Source of the DNA: Nocardia kruczakiae NBRC 101016
Lineage (GTDB): Bacteria > Actinomycetota > Actinomycetes > Mycobacteriales > Mycobacteriaceae
Direction of reading: 5' to 3'
Assembly: GCF_001612965.1 (NCBI RefSeq)
Contig: NZ_BDBL01000014.1
Location: 62,001-126,000 of the forward strand
DNA: 64,000 nucleotides
This document shows, piece by piece, positions 15,452 through 23,815 of this stretch. The position numbers and the translations under genes were made by a program. Position 1 is the first letter of the stretch, and every line of letters starts with the position of its first letter. The notes beneath the pieces were generated by a model. The model had not been told where the DNA came from, did not search any database, and worked only from the letters and a program-made list of their open reading frames with translations.

Positions 15452-15644
15452 CATCAGGCACACGTGGGTCGATTCGCGAAGTCGCTCCGGCGACCCGCGC
15501 GACCGCGGCCGGAACCGCTCGAATAATCGCTGGTAGAGGCGCTGTCCATGTAGGATGGCGTACTGATTGGTCGATATGTGTGGTGCCGCGGCCGGAGTCC
15601 GGCCGTGCTGACGACGGATATTTCGCTGACGAGGGAAGGCTCGC

Positions 15645-16772
15645 ATGCAGATACCGGCCGCGCGAATCCTGTTCACCGACGATGACCGAGACGAAATCGC
15701 CCGTCGCGTCTCCACGGCGCTGAGTACCGGCGCATTGACTCTCGGGCCCAATACGAGAGAGTTCGAATCCGATTTCGCCGCTGCGCACGGGGCGCCCTAC
15801 GCCGTCGCCGTGAGCAGCGGAACCGCCGCGCTGGAGATCATCCTGCGCAGTATCGATGTGGCCGGCCGTGACGTCGTCGTGCCGGCGAATACTTTCGCGG
15901 CCACGGGATTTTCGGTGCTGCGTGCCGGTGGCAACCCGATCTTCGCCGACGTCGACCGCGATACCTTCGCGCTGTCGCCCGACACCGTGGCGGCTGCCCT
16001 GACTCCCGACACCGCGGCCGTCGTGTTGGTCCATATCGGCGGACTGGTCTCGCCCGATGCGGCGGCACTGCGGGCGCTGTGTGACGAGCGCGGGATCGCC
16101 CTGGTCGAGGACGCGGCGCATGCGCACGGCTGCGGCTACGGTGGCCGGTTCGCCGGTTCGTTCGGAGTGGCGGGCGCGTTCTCGTTCTACCCGACCAAGG
16201 TGCTCACCAGCGGCGAGGGCGGCATGATCGTGACCGGGGACGAGCGTATCCGCGACGAAGCGGTGATCCACCGGGATCAGGGGAAGGCCGGCTTTCTCGG
16301 CAACGTCCACATCCGCGAGGGCTACGCATGGCGGATGAGCGAGCTCCACGCCGCGGTCGGTCTGGTCCACCTGCGTCACCTTCCCGACTTTCTCCGGGTG
16401 CGCCACGCCGCGGCGCGACGCTACGACGCGGCGATCGACGCCATGGACGGATTCGAGCGGCTCGTCGTCGGCCCCGAAGGGCGCAGCAACTATTACAAAT
16501 ACATCGTGCTGCCCACCGACGACATCGACCGGGCGCAGTTCAAGAAGGCGGTCAAGGAGCGGTTCGACGTGTCGTTGAGCGGTGAGGTGTACGAGGCGCC
16601 GCTGCACCGGCAACCGGTGTTCGAGCGCTACGCCCGCCGCCGGCTCGAGGTCGCCGACGACATCTGTGCCCGCCACATCTGCCTGCCGCTGCATTCGGAC
16701 ATGACCGATGCCGAGGTCGACCATGTGCTGGCGGCGCTGCGCGAGGTCCGAGACACGCTGACGGGAGGCTGA
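15645..16772 (+). CDS. DegT/DnrJ/EryC1/StrS PLP-dependent sugar aminotransferase
   Basis: This 375-residue fold-type I aminotransferase has VSSGTAALE (residues 57-65), VVPANTFAATG (78-88), the PLP-ring Asp in VEDAAHAHG (Asp156) and the Schiff-base Lys185 in FYPTKVLTSGEGGM. Family members aminate nucleotide-linked keto-sugars, usually with glutamate. It opens a six-gene operon of sugar genes on the + strand. The ATG follows GAGGGAAGG. It therefore probably supplies an amino sugar or a pseudo-sugar amine for the glycan assembled by the downstream genes. Confidence 0.92.
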   Translation: MQIPAARILFTDDDRDEIARRVSTALSTGALTLGPNTREFESDFAAAHGAPYAVAVSSGTAALEIILRSIDVAGRDVVVPANTFAATGFSVLRAGGNPIFADVDRDTFALSPDTVAAALTPDTAAVVLVHIGGLVSPDAAALRALCDERGIALVEDAAHAHGCGYGGRFAGSFGVAGAFSFYPTKVLTSGEGGMIVTGDERIRDEAVIHRDQGKAGFLGNVHIREGYAWRMSELHAAVGLVHLRHLPDFLRVRHAAARRYDAAIDAMDGFERLVVGPEGRSNYYKYIVLPTDDIDRAQFKKAVKERFDVSLSGEVYEAPLHRQPVFERYARRRLEVADDICARHICLPLHSDMTDAEVDHVLAALREVRDTLTGG

Positions 16773-16778
16773 ACACTT

Positions 16779-17729
16779 ATGCGGATCGGAGTGACAGGCG
16801 GCTCCGGCTTCATCGGAGCCCACGTGATTCGCCGGCTCGCCGAGTCCGGGCATACCGTGTACGCCCTGGATACGGTGGCGCCGCCGACGCCGGACCCGCG
16901 TGCGCAGTTCCGCCGGCTCGACGTCCTCGACCCGGCTGCCGTGCTCGACGCGTCGTCGGATCTCGAGGTGATCTTCCACTTGGCCGGGATGTCGAATGTC
17001 GATGTCGCGCAACATGATCCGCTGCGGACGGTCCGGTTGAACGTGGACGGCACGGCCAATGTTCTGGAAGCGGTGCGTGTCCACGGCCTGCGCCGAATGG
17101 TGTTCGCGAGCACGGTCTGGGTGTACGGCGCCGCGTACGACACCTCCGGCGGGACCGAGCCGCTGACGGAGGCGGCGCCGATGGCGCTGGCCAAGGCCGG
17201 CCACATCTACACCTCGACGAAGATCGCGGCGGAAATGCTGATCCACAGCTACGCCGAGACCTACGAGGTGCCGTTCACGATCCTGCGCTACGGCGTGCCG
17301 TACGGGCCCGGCATGCGAGACGAACTCGTACTGGCCCGATTCGTCCGCAAAGCCCTCGCGGGTGAACCCCTGACCATCGCCGGAGACGGCAAACAGTTCC
17401 GCAACTACGTATTCGTCGAGGACCTCGCCGACGCGCATGCGCTGGTGCTCGACGACGCTGCCGAGAACCAGGTGATAGCGCTGGAGGGAAACGAGCGCGT
17501 GAGTGTCCTCGACATGGCGGAGGCGGTCCAGGCGCGGTTCCCCGGTACCACGATCGAACATGTTCCGGCGCGGCCCGGCGACTTCCGGGGCATCGATGTG
17601 TCGAACGCACTGGCGCGGACACTGGTCGGATGGCGGCCCACGACCTCGTTCCAGGACGGTGTCCGCCGGTACGTCGAGTGGTATCTGGCGGAGCATCCCG
17701 ACTCGGCAGCCGCACCCGGAAACGGGTAG
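16779..17729 (+). CDS. NAD(P)-dependent sugar epimerase/dehydratase
   Basis: This 316-residue extended SDR has the Rossmann motif GGSGFIG (residues 7-13), a Ser/Thr catalytic site near 111, and the YxxxK pair Tyr144/Lys148 in YTSTKIAAEM. A C-terminal substrate domain follows (RYGVPYGPGMRDELVLARFV). It modifies a nucleotide sugar by epimerisation, dehydration or reduction. The gene starts six bases after the aminotransferase stop and ends two bases before the glycosyltransferase ATG, so the genes are tightly coupled. The exact sugar is unknown. Confidence 0.92.
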   Translation: MRIGVTGGSGFIGAHVIRRLAESGHTVYALDTVAPPTPDPRAQFRRLDVLDPAAVLDASSDLEVIFHLAGMSNVDVAQHDPLRTVRLNVDGTANVLEAVRVHGLRRMVFASTVWVYGAAYDTSGGTEPLTEAAPMALAKAGHIYTSTKIAAEMLIHSYAETYEVPFTILRYGVPYGPGMRDELVLARFVRKALAGEPLTIAGDGKQFRNYVFVEDLADAHALVLDDAAENQVIALEGNERVSVLDMAEAVQARFPGTTIEHVPARPGDFRGIDVSNALARTLVGWRPTTSFQDGVRRYVEWYLAEHPDSAAAPGNG

Positions 17730-17731
17730 CC

Positions 17732-18847
17732 ATGGCGACGCCCTCCGCGTTGCTGCTGTCCGGCTCGCTCGGCATGGGACACGACGTGATGGCCGAAGCG
17801 TGCGCGGTGTCGCTGCGCCGGCGTGGCTGGACGACCGACACCGTCGACAGCATGCGCATGATGGGGCACCGCCGAGGTGGGCTCGGGGAAGGGGTGTTTC
17901 GCGGCATGCTCGCGGTGCCGGGCCTGTACGACGCCTTCCACTTCGGGCAACTGCGTTCCGGAGGCCGGCTGGCGCGGTTCATCGACGCGGCATCCTGCCG
18001 TTACCTCGTGCCCGCCCTCGACGAACGGCTGCGTGACCGGCCGGTCGAGCTGCTGGTGTCGGTGTTCGCGACCGGCGCCGCCGCTGCCAGCCGCATCAAG
18101 GAGCGCCATCCCGATGTCGTGAACGCGGTGTTCTGCACCGACACCTGTCCCCACCGCTTGTGGGTCCACGACAACACCGATCTGTACCTGGTCACCTCGG
18201 ATCCGGCGGCCCGCTACATCCGGCGCTTCGACCCGGACGCGGAGATCACGGTGGTGCCCGCGCCGGTGCGCCCGCAGTTCTACCTGGCGCCGTCGCAGGC
18301 CGCGGCGCGGGAGGCGCTGGGCGTGCCTCCGGACGCGGAGTGCGTGCTGCTCATATCGGGGGCCTGGGGTGTCGGCCCGCTGGTCGAGGCGGCCGAGTCG
18401 ATCGCGCGCGCAGGTGTCCATGTGCTCGCGGTGGCGGGCCGCAATGCCGGACTGGAATCGCGGTTGCGATCGCTGGCCGCGGCGACGGACCGGGTCGTCC
18501 CGTTCGGTTTCACCGACGAGATCCCCACGCTGATGGCCGCTGCCGATCTCGTCGTCACCTCGTCGGGCGACACCTGCGCGGAGGCGAGAGTCATCGGCCG
18601 GGACCTGCTGCTGCTCGACGTCGTGCCCGGACACGGCCGGGAAAACCTGCACCAGGAGCTCGTGCGCGGCGGCGCCGCGGTCACGTCCGCGCAGCCGGAG
18701 GCGATCCGGCGTTCCGTTTCGGCGTGCCTGCGGCGGGTGGAACCATCGTCGGCTCGGGTCGCCGGCGAGCCCACGGCGTGGGAGGAAGCGTTCGGCGCCA
18801 TGCTGGAACGGGTCGGGCCGGCCGGCTGGGCGGCGCCCGCGCCGTGA
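17732..18847 (+). CDS. MGDG-synthase/MurG-like glycosyltransferase (GT-B fold)
   Basis: This 371-residue protein opens with LLLSGSLGMGHDVMAEA, the MGDG-synthase N-terminal loop. Later motifs of the GT28-like C-terminal domain are LLISGAWGVGPLVEAAESIA (about 206-225), FGFTDEIPTLMAAADLVVTS (about 258-277) and GHGRENLHQEL. Relatives transfer hexose to diacylglycerol or other lipids at the membrane. A soluble GT-B protein between a sugar-tailoring gene and a transporter suggests glycosylation of a lipid acceptor (inference). Its TGA overlaps the transporter GTG (GTGA). Confidence 0.88.
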   Translation: MATPSALLLSGSLGMGHDVMAEACAVSLRRRGWTTDTVDSMRMMGHRRGGLGEGVFRGMLAVPGLYDAFHFGQLRSGGRLARFIDAASCRYLVPALDERLRDRPVELLVSVFATGAAAASRIKERHPDVVNAVFCTDTCPHRLWVHDNTDLYLVTSDPAARYIRRFDPDAEITVVPAPVRPQFYLAPSQAAAREALGVPPDAECVLLISGAWGVGPLVEAAESIARAGVHVLAVAGRNAGLESRLRSLAAATDRVVPFGFTDEIPTLMAAADLVVTSSGDTCAEARVIGRDLLLLDVVPGHGRENLHQELVRGGAAVTSAQPEAIRRSVSACLRRVEPSSARVAGEPTAWEEAFGAMLERVGPAGWAAPAP

Positions 18848-19761
18848 ATCAGTCGCTGGCCTACGGATTACCCGCGGTGGTCGTGGCCGCGGCGCTGTAC
18901 GGTTGCGCGCCGGTGGTGCAGGCCGCGGCGGCGCGGCAGACCGCCCCGGGCGGCGGCCTGGGGCTCGCGCTGTTGGCCCGGCTGGCCGTGCGGCCCCTGT
19001 GGCTGCTCGGGTTGGGTTGTGAGATAGGCGGTTTCGCGGCCGAGGCATACGCGTTCTCGATCGCGCCGGCGACGCTGGTCGCGCCCTTGCTGACCCTGGA
19101 TATGGTGTTCCTGGTCGTGCTGGCCCGGCGCGGGCTCGGTGAGCGGTTGGCCGTCGTGGGCCGGTACGGGATCGTCGCGATGGTGCTCGGCACCGGTCTG
19201 ATGGCGTATGCGTTCGCCGGCGAATCATCCCTCGGTTCCCCGGCTTCGGACGCACAGATGGTGCTGTTCGCCGTCGTGGGCGTGGTGGCCGCGGGAGCCG
19301 GGGCGGTTGCCGGGGATCTCGGGTCGAGAACCGGCCGGGCATGGGTCGCCGCGCTCGGTTTCGGCGCCGCGGCAGGAATCGCCTACGGCATCGCGACGGT
19401 CGCGACACGACAGTTCGGATTGACCTTCGATGTCCACGACCCCTGGCGGCTGCTCGCCACCCCGACACCGTATGTGCTGGCAGTGTGCTCGCTGCTCGCG
19501 ATCAGCCTGCTCCAGCGCGGGCTGCAGGCTGGCGCGGCCGTGCTCACCTTCCCGGTCACCAGCGTCGTGTCCTCGCTCGTTCCCGTCGTGCTCGGGATCG
19601 CCGTGCTCGGCGACGAGGTACCGGGTGGCCGGGCGGGCGCCGCCTTCGCGGTCGCGTTGGTGGCGATATCCGTCGGTGTGACCTGTCTCGGTCGCGACCG
19701 CGCCGCGGCCGCGCGCGGGATCGAGGCGGACACCGACCTGACCACGAGGAGTACCGGGTGA
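18844..19761 (+). CDS. DMT/EamA-like multispan transporter
   Basis: This 305-residue protein has about nine or ten hydrophobic segments with the internal two-fold layout of DMT carriers (GLPAVVVAAALYGCAPVVQA; EAYAFSIAPATLVAPLLTLD; LQAGAAVLTFPVTSVVSSLV). The nearest named group is the NIPA/EamA set. In this operon it could move the lipid-linked or free glycan precursor across the membrane, like small flippase-type DMT proteins (inference). It is coupled by GTGA overlaps to the gene before and the gene after. Confidence 0.85.
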   Translation: MNQSLAYGLPAVVVAAALYGCAPVVQAAAARQTAPGGGLGLALLARLAVRPLWLLGLGCEIGGFAAEAYAFSIAPATLVAPLLTLDMVFLVVLARRGLGERLAVVGRYGIVAMVLGTGLMAYAFAGESSLGSPASDAQMVLFAVVGVVAAGAGAVAGDLGSRTGRAWVAALGFGAAAGIAYGIATVATRQFGLTFDVHDPWRLLATPTPYVLAVCSLLAISLLQRGLQAGAAVLTFPVTSVVSSLVPVVLGIAVLGDEVPGGRAGAAFAVALVAISVGVTCLGRDRAAAARGIEADTDLTTRSTG

Positions 19762-20744
19762 CCTGGCTCGTGACCGGCGGCGGCGGTTATATCGGATCGC
19801 ACGTGGTACGCGCTCTGCTCGCGGCCGGAAGGCCCGTGGTCGTCCTCGACGACTTCTCGACCGGCCGCCGTACGGTGATCCCCGACGACGTCGCGACGGT
19901 CGCGGCGTCGATCACCGACTTCGCGGCCGTGACCGCCGTCCTGCGCGACTACGAGATCACCGGTGTCGCCCACCTCGCCGGCCGGAAATCCGCCGTGGAC
20001 TCGGTGACCCATCCGCTCGAGTACTACGAGCAGAACACGGGTGGAACGCGCACCCTGCTCGCCGCGATGCGTGCCGCCGGCGTCGAACATCTCGTATTCT
20101 CCTCCAGCGCAGCGGTATACGGTTCGCAGACCGGCGACGGATCGGTCGGCGAACAGGCACCGCCGCGCCCGATCAACCCGTACGGGCGCAGCAAACTCGC
20201 CTGCGAGTGGATCGTCGCCGACGCCGCCGCGGAATTCGACAGGCTGAACTCGACCGTTCTGCGCTATTTCAACGTCGCCGGGGCGGGCGGCCCCGGGCTC
20301 GGTGACCGGAATGCGACCGGGTTGGTACCCAATGTCCTGCAAGCGATTTCGTCCGGTCGCCCCCCGATCGTCTTCGGTGCCGACTACCCGACGCCGGACG
20401 GATCCTGTGTCCGCGACTACGTGCACGTGCTCGACGTCGCGCACGCACACGTCAGCGCGGCCGAACGGCTCGAGTGCGGACAGCCGGGTACGTCGGTCTA
20501 CAACGTCGGAACCGGGCGCGGATACTCGGTATTCGAAATTCTCGATGCCGCCCGCGCGGTGACCGGCGAACGGTTCCGCCATATCGTCGGCGACCGACGG
20601 CCGGGGGATCCGCCCCGTGTGATCGCCGACATCGCACGGATCGGCGACGAACTGGGGTGGCGGGCGCAGCTGGGACTGGCGGAGATGCTGGGCAGCGAAT
20701 GGGAAGCCCGGTGTGGTGTGCGAGGCGGGCTGACGGGCACATGA
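19758..20744 (+). CDS. galE: UDP-glucose 4-epimerase-like protein
   Basis: This 328-residue extended SDR has GGGGYIGSH (residues 7-15), catalytic Ser/Ala region FSSSAAVYG, Tyr142/Lys146 in NPYGRSKLACE, and the GalE-type segments LRYFNVAGAG and SCVRDYVHVLDVAHAHV. It should interconvert UDP-glucose and UDP-galactose or the N-acetyl forms. The operon context suggests it provides the donor sugar. The symbol reflects the fold family, and the housekeeping galE may lie elsewhere. Its GTG and its TGA both overlap neighbours. Confidence 0.88.
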   Translation: MTWLVTGGGGYIGSHVVRALLAAGRPVVVLDDFSTGRRTVIPDDVATVAASITDFAAVTAVLRDYEITGVAHLAGRKSAVDSVTHPLEYYEQNTGGTRTLLAAMRAAGVEHLVFSSSAAVYGSQTGDGSVGEQAPPRPINPYGRSKLACEWIVADAAAEFDRLNSTVLRYFNVAGAGGPGLGDRNATGLVPNVLQAISSGRPPIVFGADYPTPDGSCVRDYVHVLDVAHAHVSAAERLECGQPGTSVYNVGTGRGYSVFEILDAARAVTGERFRHIVGDRRPGDPPRVIADIARIGDELGWRAQLGLAEMLGSEWEARCGVRGGLTGT

Positions 20745-21490
20745 AATCCGCTGTCGCGCACGTGACGACCGCCGGTGCCGCTGCGGTCGTGCTGAATGCT
20801 CTCCCCTCGGTCACGGCGATCTCGACGGTTCGCACCCGCCTGACCCCCGGCCTGTCCGGATACTCCGACACCGGCACAGTCGCATTGACCTTCGACGACG
20901 GCCCGGATCCGGAATCGACGCCGGCCATCCTCGACGCACTGGCCGCCGCGCGCGTGCACGCGACATTCTTTCTGCTCGGCTCGATGCTCGAGCGGGCACC
21001 CGCGCTCGGTGCGGAGATCGTCGCCGCCGGGCACGAGGTGGCGGTGCACGGGTGGAGTCACCGCTGCCTGCTGGCGCGCGGGCCCGTATCGGCCTACCGC
21101 GACATCGCCCGCGGGTATGACCTGATCACGGAGACGACGGGGAGCAGGCCACGGCACTATCGACCGCCGTACGGGATTCTCTCGGCCGCGGCGCTGGCCA
21201 CGGCCCGGCGGCTGGAACTGACGCCGGTGCTGTGGACGGCGTGCGGGAAGGACTGGGTCCGGACCGCCACGCCGGACACCGTGGCACGCCGGGTGGTTCG
21301 CGAACTTCGGCCCGGTGCCACCGTGCTGCTACACGACTCCGACTGCACATCCGCATCCGGCGCGTGGCGCGCGACCCTCGGCGCGATCCCGCGAATCGTG
21401 GACGAGTGCGCCGAGCGCGGCCTGGCCGTCGGGTCTCTCGCGGGGCGGATACATCCCGCTCGTTATGCGCCGCGCAGCCGCCCCGGGTAG
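20741..21490 (+). CDS. NodB-type polysaccharide deacetylase
   Basis: This 249-residue protein has a short hydrophobic N-terminus and all NodB motifs: TFDDGPDP (residues 50-57, metal and base Asp52/Asp53), HGWSHR (103-108, metal His103/His107), RPPYG (141-145) and a late VLLHDSD. It should remove N-acetyl groups from a glycan, probably outside the membrane. It is the last gene of the six-gene operon, with an ATGA overlap to galE. With the aminotransferase it suggests a glycan containing free amino groups. Confidence 0.92.
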   Translation: MKSAVAHVTTAGAAAVVLNALPSVTAISTVRTRLTPGLSGYSDTGTVALTFDDGPDPESTPAILDALAAARVHATFFLLGSMLERAPALGAEIVAAGHEVAVHGWSHRCLLARGPVSAYRDIARGYDLITETTGSRPRHYRPPYGILSAAALATARRLELTPVLWTACGKDWVRTATPDTVARRVVRELRPGATVLLHDSDCTSASGAWRATLGAIPRIVDECAERGLAVGSLAGRIHPARYAPRSRPG

Positions 21491-21505
21491 CCCGATTGCC
21501 CGGTG

Positions 21506-21772
21506 TCAGGCGTCTTCGAGGGCTTCGCCGATCTCGTGTGCCACGCGGTTGTGTTGGTTCTCCGCGAGCCAATGTCCGCCGGCCAGAACCAGCGCGACCG
21601 GCCATTCGATGATCTCCGCGGCGGCCAGTGCGCCGAGTGCGCCGTAGTAGGCCAGCTGCTCGGGGCGGGGGACCGGTACTCGGCCGAGCAGTGGAAGTTC
21701 CACCGCGAAACTGTGCGCGGCCATGACCTTGTCGACCGCGTTCCGGTGGCTGGTGTGCGTTTCGTCGGCCAT
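21506..21772 (-). CDS. Small membrane protein with an EWPV motif
   Basis: The ATG at 21772 is preceded by GGGAGG and gives 88 residues. A long helix ends in the hydrophobic stretch LAYYGALGALAAAEIIEWPV followed by ALVLAGGHWLAENQHN. The conserved-looking IEWPV block recurs as VDWPV in the protein at 22012-22443. It is convergent with the deacetylase gene with 15 bases between. I do not know a function. Small two-helix membrane proteins of this type are common in nocardiae. Confidence 0.65.
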   Translation of the reverse strand: MADETHTSHRNAVDKVMAAHSFAVELPLLGRVPVPRPEQLAYYGALGALAAAEIIEWPVALVLAGGHWLAENQHNRVAHEIGEALEDA

Positions 21773-21826
21773 ATGTTGCCTCCCGGTCATGTGATATTCG
21801 GGGTCTCGACGCCTGGGTTCGGCACA

Positions 21827-21973
21827 ATGTCCGTCGTGAGGACATCTGATGTAGGCGGCCGTGATCCGTTGACGGGCGCACTGACGCAGGTGCTGACCGT
21901 TCCGCTGCGCGAGTTGTACGCGGTGTTGTGGCGCCTGGGAGTCATCGACGTCGTCGGCGAATCATCACGCTGA
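21827..21973 (+). CDS. Small conserved-looking protein (48 aa)
   Basis: The ATG at 21827 gives MSVVRTSDVGGRDPLTGALT followed by QVLTVPLRELYAVLWRLGVI and DVVGESSR. The middle forms a strongly amphipathic helix. An internal GTG (21836) is an alternative start. It lies between the two EWPV-motif membrane proteins and points away from the first. No family is known to me. The coherent composition argues for a real gene, but the small size limits confidence. Confidence 0.45.
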   Translation: MSVVRTSDVGGRDPLTGALTQVLTVPLRELYAVLWRLGVIDVVGESSR

Positions 21974-22011
21974 TCGGCCCACGCTACGCCGTGAGGCGAC
22001 ACCGCTGCGGC

Positions 22012-22443
22012 CTAAGCCTTGCTCGATGCGTGCCGCGATCCCGTCGCGGTGTTCCCGGCGGTCGTCTTCCCCTCGTCGTCGCTGGGGAGGGCCGGCCGCT
22101 CACCGGATGCCTGCTGCTCGTCGCGCGCGGCAGGAGCATCGGTGGCGGATGTCGGTTGCTGGTCCGGGTGCGACATGAGCTTCCGGATCACGAGTGCGGT
22201 GCCGCCCACGCCCAACAGCACGGGCCAGTCCACGACTCCGGTGGCTCCGATCGCGGCCAGCGTGAGTGCGGCCGCCGGCGTCGAATGACTGCCGCTGCTC
22301 AGTCCGCTGCGCACGCCGGACATGACGCCCTGCATACCGCCGAGAACACCGTTGACCGCAGCGCCGCCCACCGCCCCGGCCGCGGATGTCGTCGCATCGG
22401 CCGTCCACGAAATCGCTTTTACCCCACCCTCGAGAAGGTCCAT
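22012..22443 (-). CDS. Membrane protein with a DWPV motif and a low-complexity tail
   Basis: The ATG at 22443 has AAGGGAG at good distance. The 143-residue product starts MDLLEGGVKAISWTADATTS, has a Gly/Ala-rich region and a hydrophobic span LTLAAIGATGVVDWPVLLGV followed by GGTALVIRKL. It ends with a disordered Asp/Glu/Ser/Thr tail. The VDWPV block matches IEWPV in the 88-residue neighbour, so they may share a fold. The function is unknown. Confidence 0.65.
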   Translation of the reverse strand: MDLLEGGVKAISWTADATTSAAGAVGGAAVNGVLGGMQGVMSGVRSGLSSGSHSTPAAALTLAAIGATGVVDWPVLLGVGGTALVIRKLMSHPDQQPTSATDAPAARDEQQASGERPALPSDDEGKTTAGNTATGSRHASSKA

Positions 22444-22642
22444 CGTCACTCCCTTGAGTTCACCTTGTGGACATCTGCGAGCAAGCTGCAGTCTACTCGC
22501 GGCACGGGGGCGTACCGGGGGCAGCGACCGAGATGAAACATGCCCCGGTACCGTGCGGCGGGCGGAGCGACCCTTGTGATCGATGCGGCGCCGGGCGGAG
22601 AATCGGTGAGTGGTAGTCCGAACTCCGGCGAAAGAAATTGTG

Positions 22643-22849
22643 ATGTCTCGAAGGATTGGTCTTGCCGTCGCCACAGCTGTCACCACGTTGACCTTGGGAG
22701 CCGCCGCCCCCGCGATCGCCTCGGCCGCGGCGCCTGCGACCGCCCCACCGGCGACCAGTGACACAGCTGCTCAGGCGACGCAGATTCAGTGGCTCTCCGT
22801 TTGCCTGAACCTACCTCTCGGATCGGCGAGCGTCAGCTTCTGCGTCTAG
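22643..22849 (+). CDS. Small secreted protein (68 aa)
   Basis: The product starts MSRRIGLAVATAVTTLTLGA with a typical Sec signal and an ASA cleavage site near residue 28. An Ala/Pro/Thr linker follows, then a short mature end TQIQWLSVCLNLPLGSASVS followed by FCV. The two cysteines in the mature part could pair. The start could be 11 codons earlier (22610), but the signal fits the ATG at 22643. It is followed by a strong hairpin. Confidence 0.6.
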   Translation: MSRRIGLAVATAVTTLTLGAAAPAIASAAAPATAPPATSDTAAQATQIQWLSVCLNLPLGSASVSFCV

Positions 22850-22863
22850 CGTGACACGGGTGC

Positions 22864-22888
22864 CCGGCACCGGCTGCGCCGGTGCCGG
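22864..22888. terminator. Strong hairpin between convergent genes
   Basis: A perfect 11-bp stem CCGGCACCGGC/GCCGGTGCCGG with a 3-base loop lies 14 bases after the stop of the small secreted protein gene and before the convergent Mut7-C gene. It is followed by TAAAA on the + strand, so on the - strand the hairpin is preceded, not followed, by T's. It probably ends transcription from one or both sides. Confidence 0.6.
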
Positions 22889-22930
22889 TAAAAGCCTGTC
22901 GCCCTTGTGGTCCTGAAAAGTCCGTCGCAT

Positions 22931-23710
22931 CTACTCCGGAGTGGGATGCACCTCTCCATCGGATCCGACCGCGGCTCGAATTCTGGTGACGAGGTCGTCG
23001 AGTCGCCGCTGGTGCGAGCCCTCCCAGTAGATCCGGCGGCAGTCCCGGCATTCTCTGAAGGTGTCGTAGTACTTGCGGGTGAGAGGTTCGAGCCTGTCGA
23101 TGACGTCCTGTTCGGCCACGTCGGTCAGGAGGCCCCCACAGGGCAGGCAGCGGCTGAACGGCATCAGCCGATCGGCCAGATCGAGCCGGCGGATCACCTC
23201 GAGGAGTTGATCGAAGGGCCGGTTCGAACGCACGAAGACTCCGTGGGTCACGGTGCGTCGCTTCAGGAGTCCGCGGTCGCGGGTGAGGATGATCCGGTGT
23301 TCGTCCGCGGCGGCCGTGGCCAGCGCGCCATCGTCGGTGTCCGCGGGGACTCGGGCGTCGAGGCCCATCAACCGCATGAGCCGGGCGAGCCCGCCGAGAT
23401 TGACGTCCACGATGAAACGCGGATCGCGCAGCGGGCGGGGACGGACCCGGGTGGACGGCCCGATGTCGAGGGTTTCGAACACCGGGTAGGCGGCGAGCCG
23501 ATCGCCCGGCCGCGGGTGGTGACCGAAGTCGACGGATTCACCGTTCACCAGCATGAGGTCGACCTCGGAATGCGGGATGCCGGCGGCCTCGACGATGTCT
23601 TTCACGGTCTGATGCGGACGGATCGGCCGCCGCTGCGCGACGTACCGTGCGCCCGGCGGCACGAAGTCGTTCAGCTCGGCATACACCCGCAGCTCGACAC
23701 TTGCGGTCAT
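22931..23710 (-). CDS. Mut7-C RNase-domain protein with N-terminal ubiquitin-like domain
   Basis: This 259-residue protein has an N-terminal ThiS/MoaD-like domain (residues 1-85, VKDIVEAAGIPHSEVDLMLV). A PIN-like Mut7-C domain follows, with acidic residues in FIVDVNLGGLARLMRLMG (Asp102) and ILTRDRGLLKR (Asp145). A zinc ribbon is formed by Cys188/Cys191 and Cys221/Cys224. The family is predicted to contain RNases, but the substrate in actinobacteria is not established. It lies downstream of the arabinosyltransferase gene on the same strand with a 105-base gap. Confidence 0.9.
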   Translation of the reverse strand: MTASVELRVYAELNDFVPPGARYVAQRRPIRPHQTVKDIVEAAGIPHSEVDLMLVNGESVDFGHHPRPGDRLAAYPVFETLDIGPSTRVRPRPLRDPRFIVDVNLGGLARLMRLMGLDARVPADTDDGALATAAADEHRIILTRDRGLLKRRTVTHGVFVRSNRPFDQLLEVIRRLDLADRLMPFSRCLPCGGLLTDVAEQDVIDRLEPLTRKYYDTFRECRDCRRIYWEGSHQRRLDDLVTRIRAAVGSDGEVHPTPE

Positions 23711-23815
23711 GGGGCCATTGTCGTCCTGCTCGGGGGCGCGACGCGCTGGGCTGCCCGGCCCGCGGCGGTGCCAGACGCCGAGGAATCCGATCGCACCCGG
23801 GCGGCGCCGACGCGG

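Noticed and set aside
15309..17696. A 795-codon open frame on the minus strand across the aminotransferase and epimerase genes
   Set aside because: It is antisense to two clear enzymes, its composition is Arg/Gly/His/Val-rich without motifs, and such frames arise from high third-position GC.
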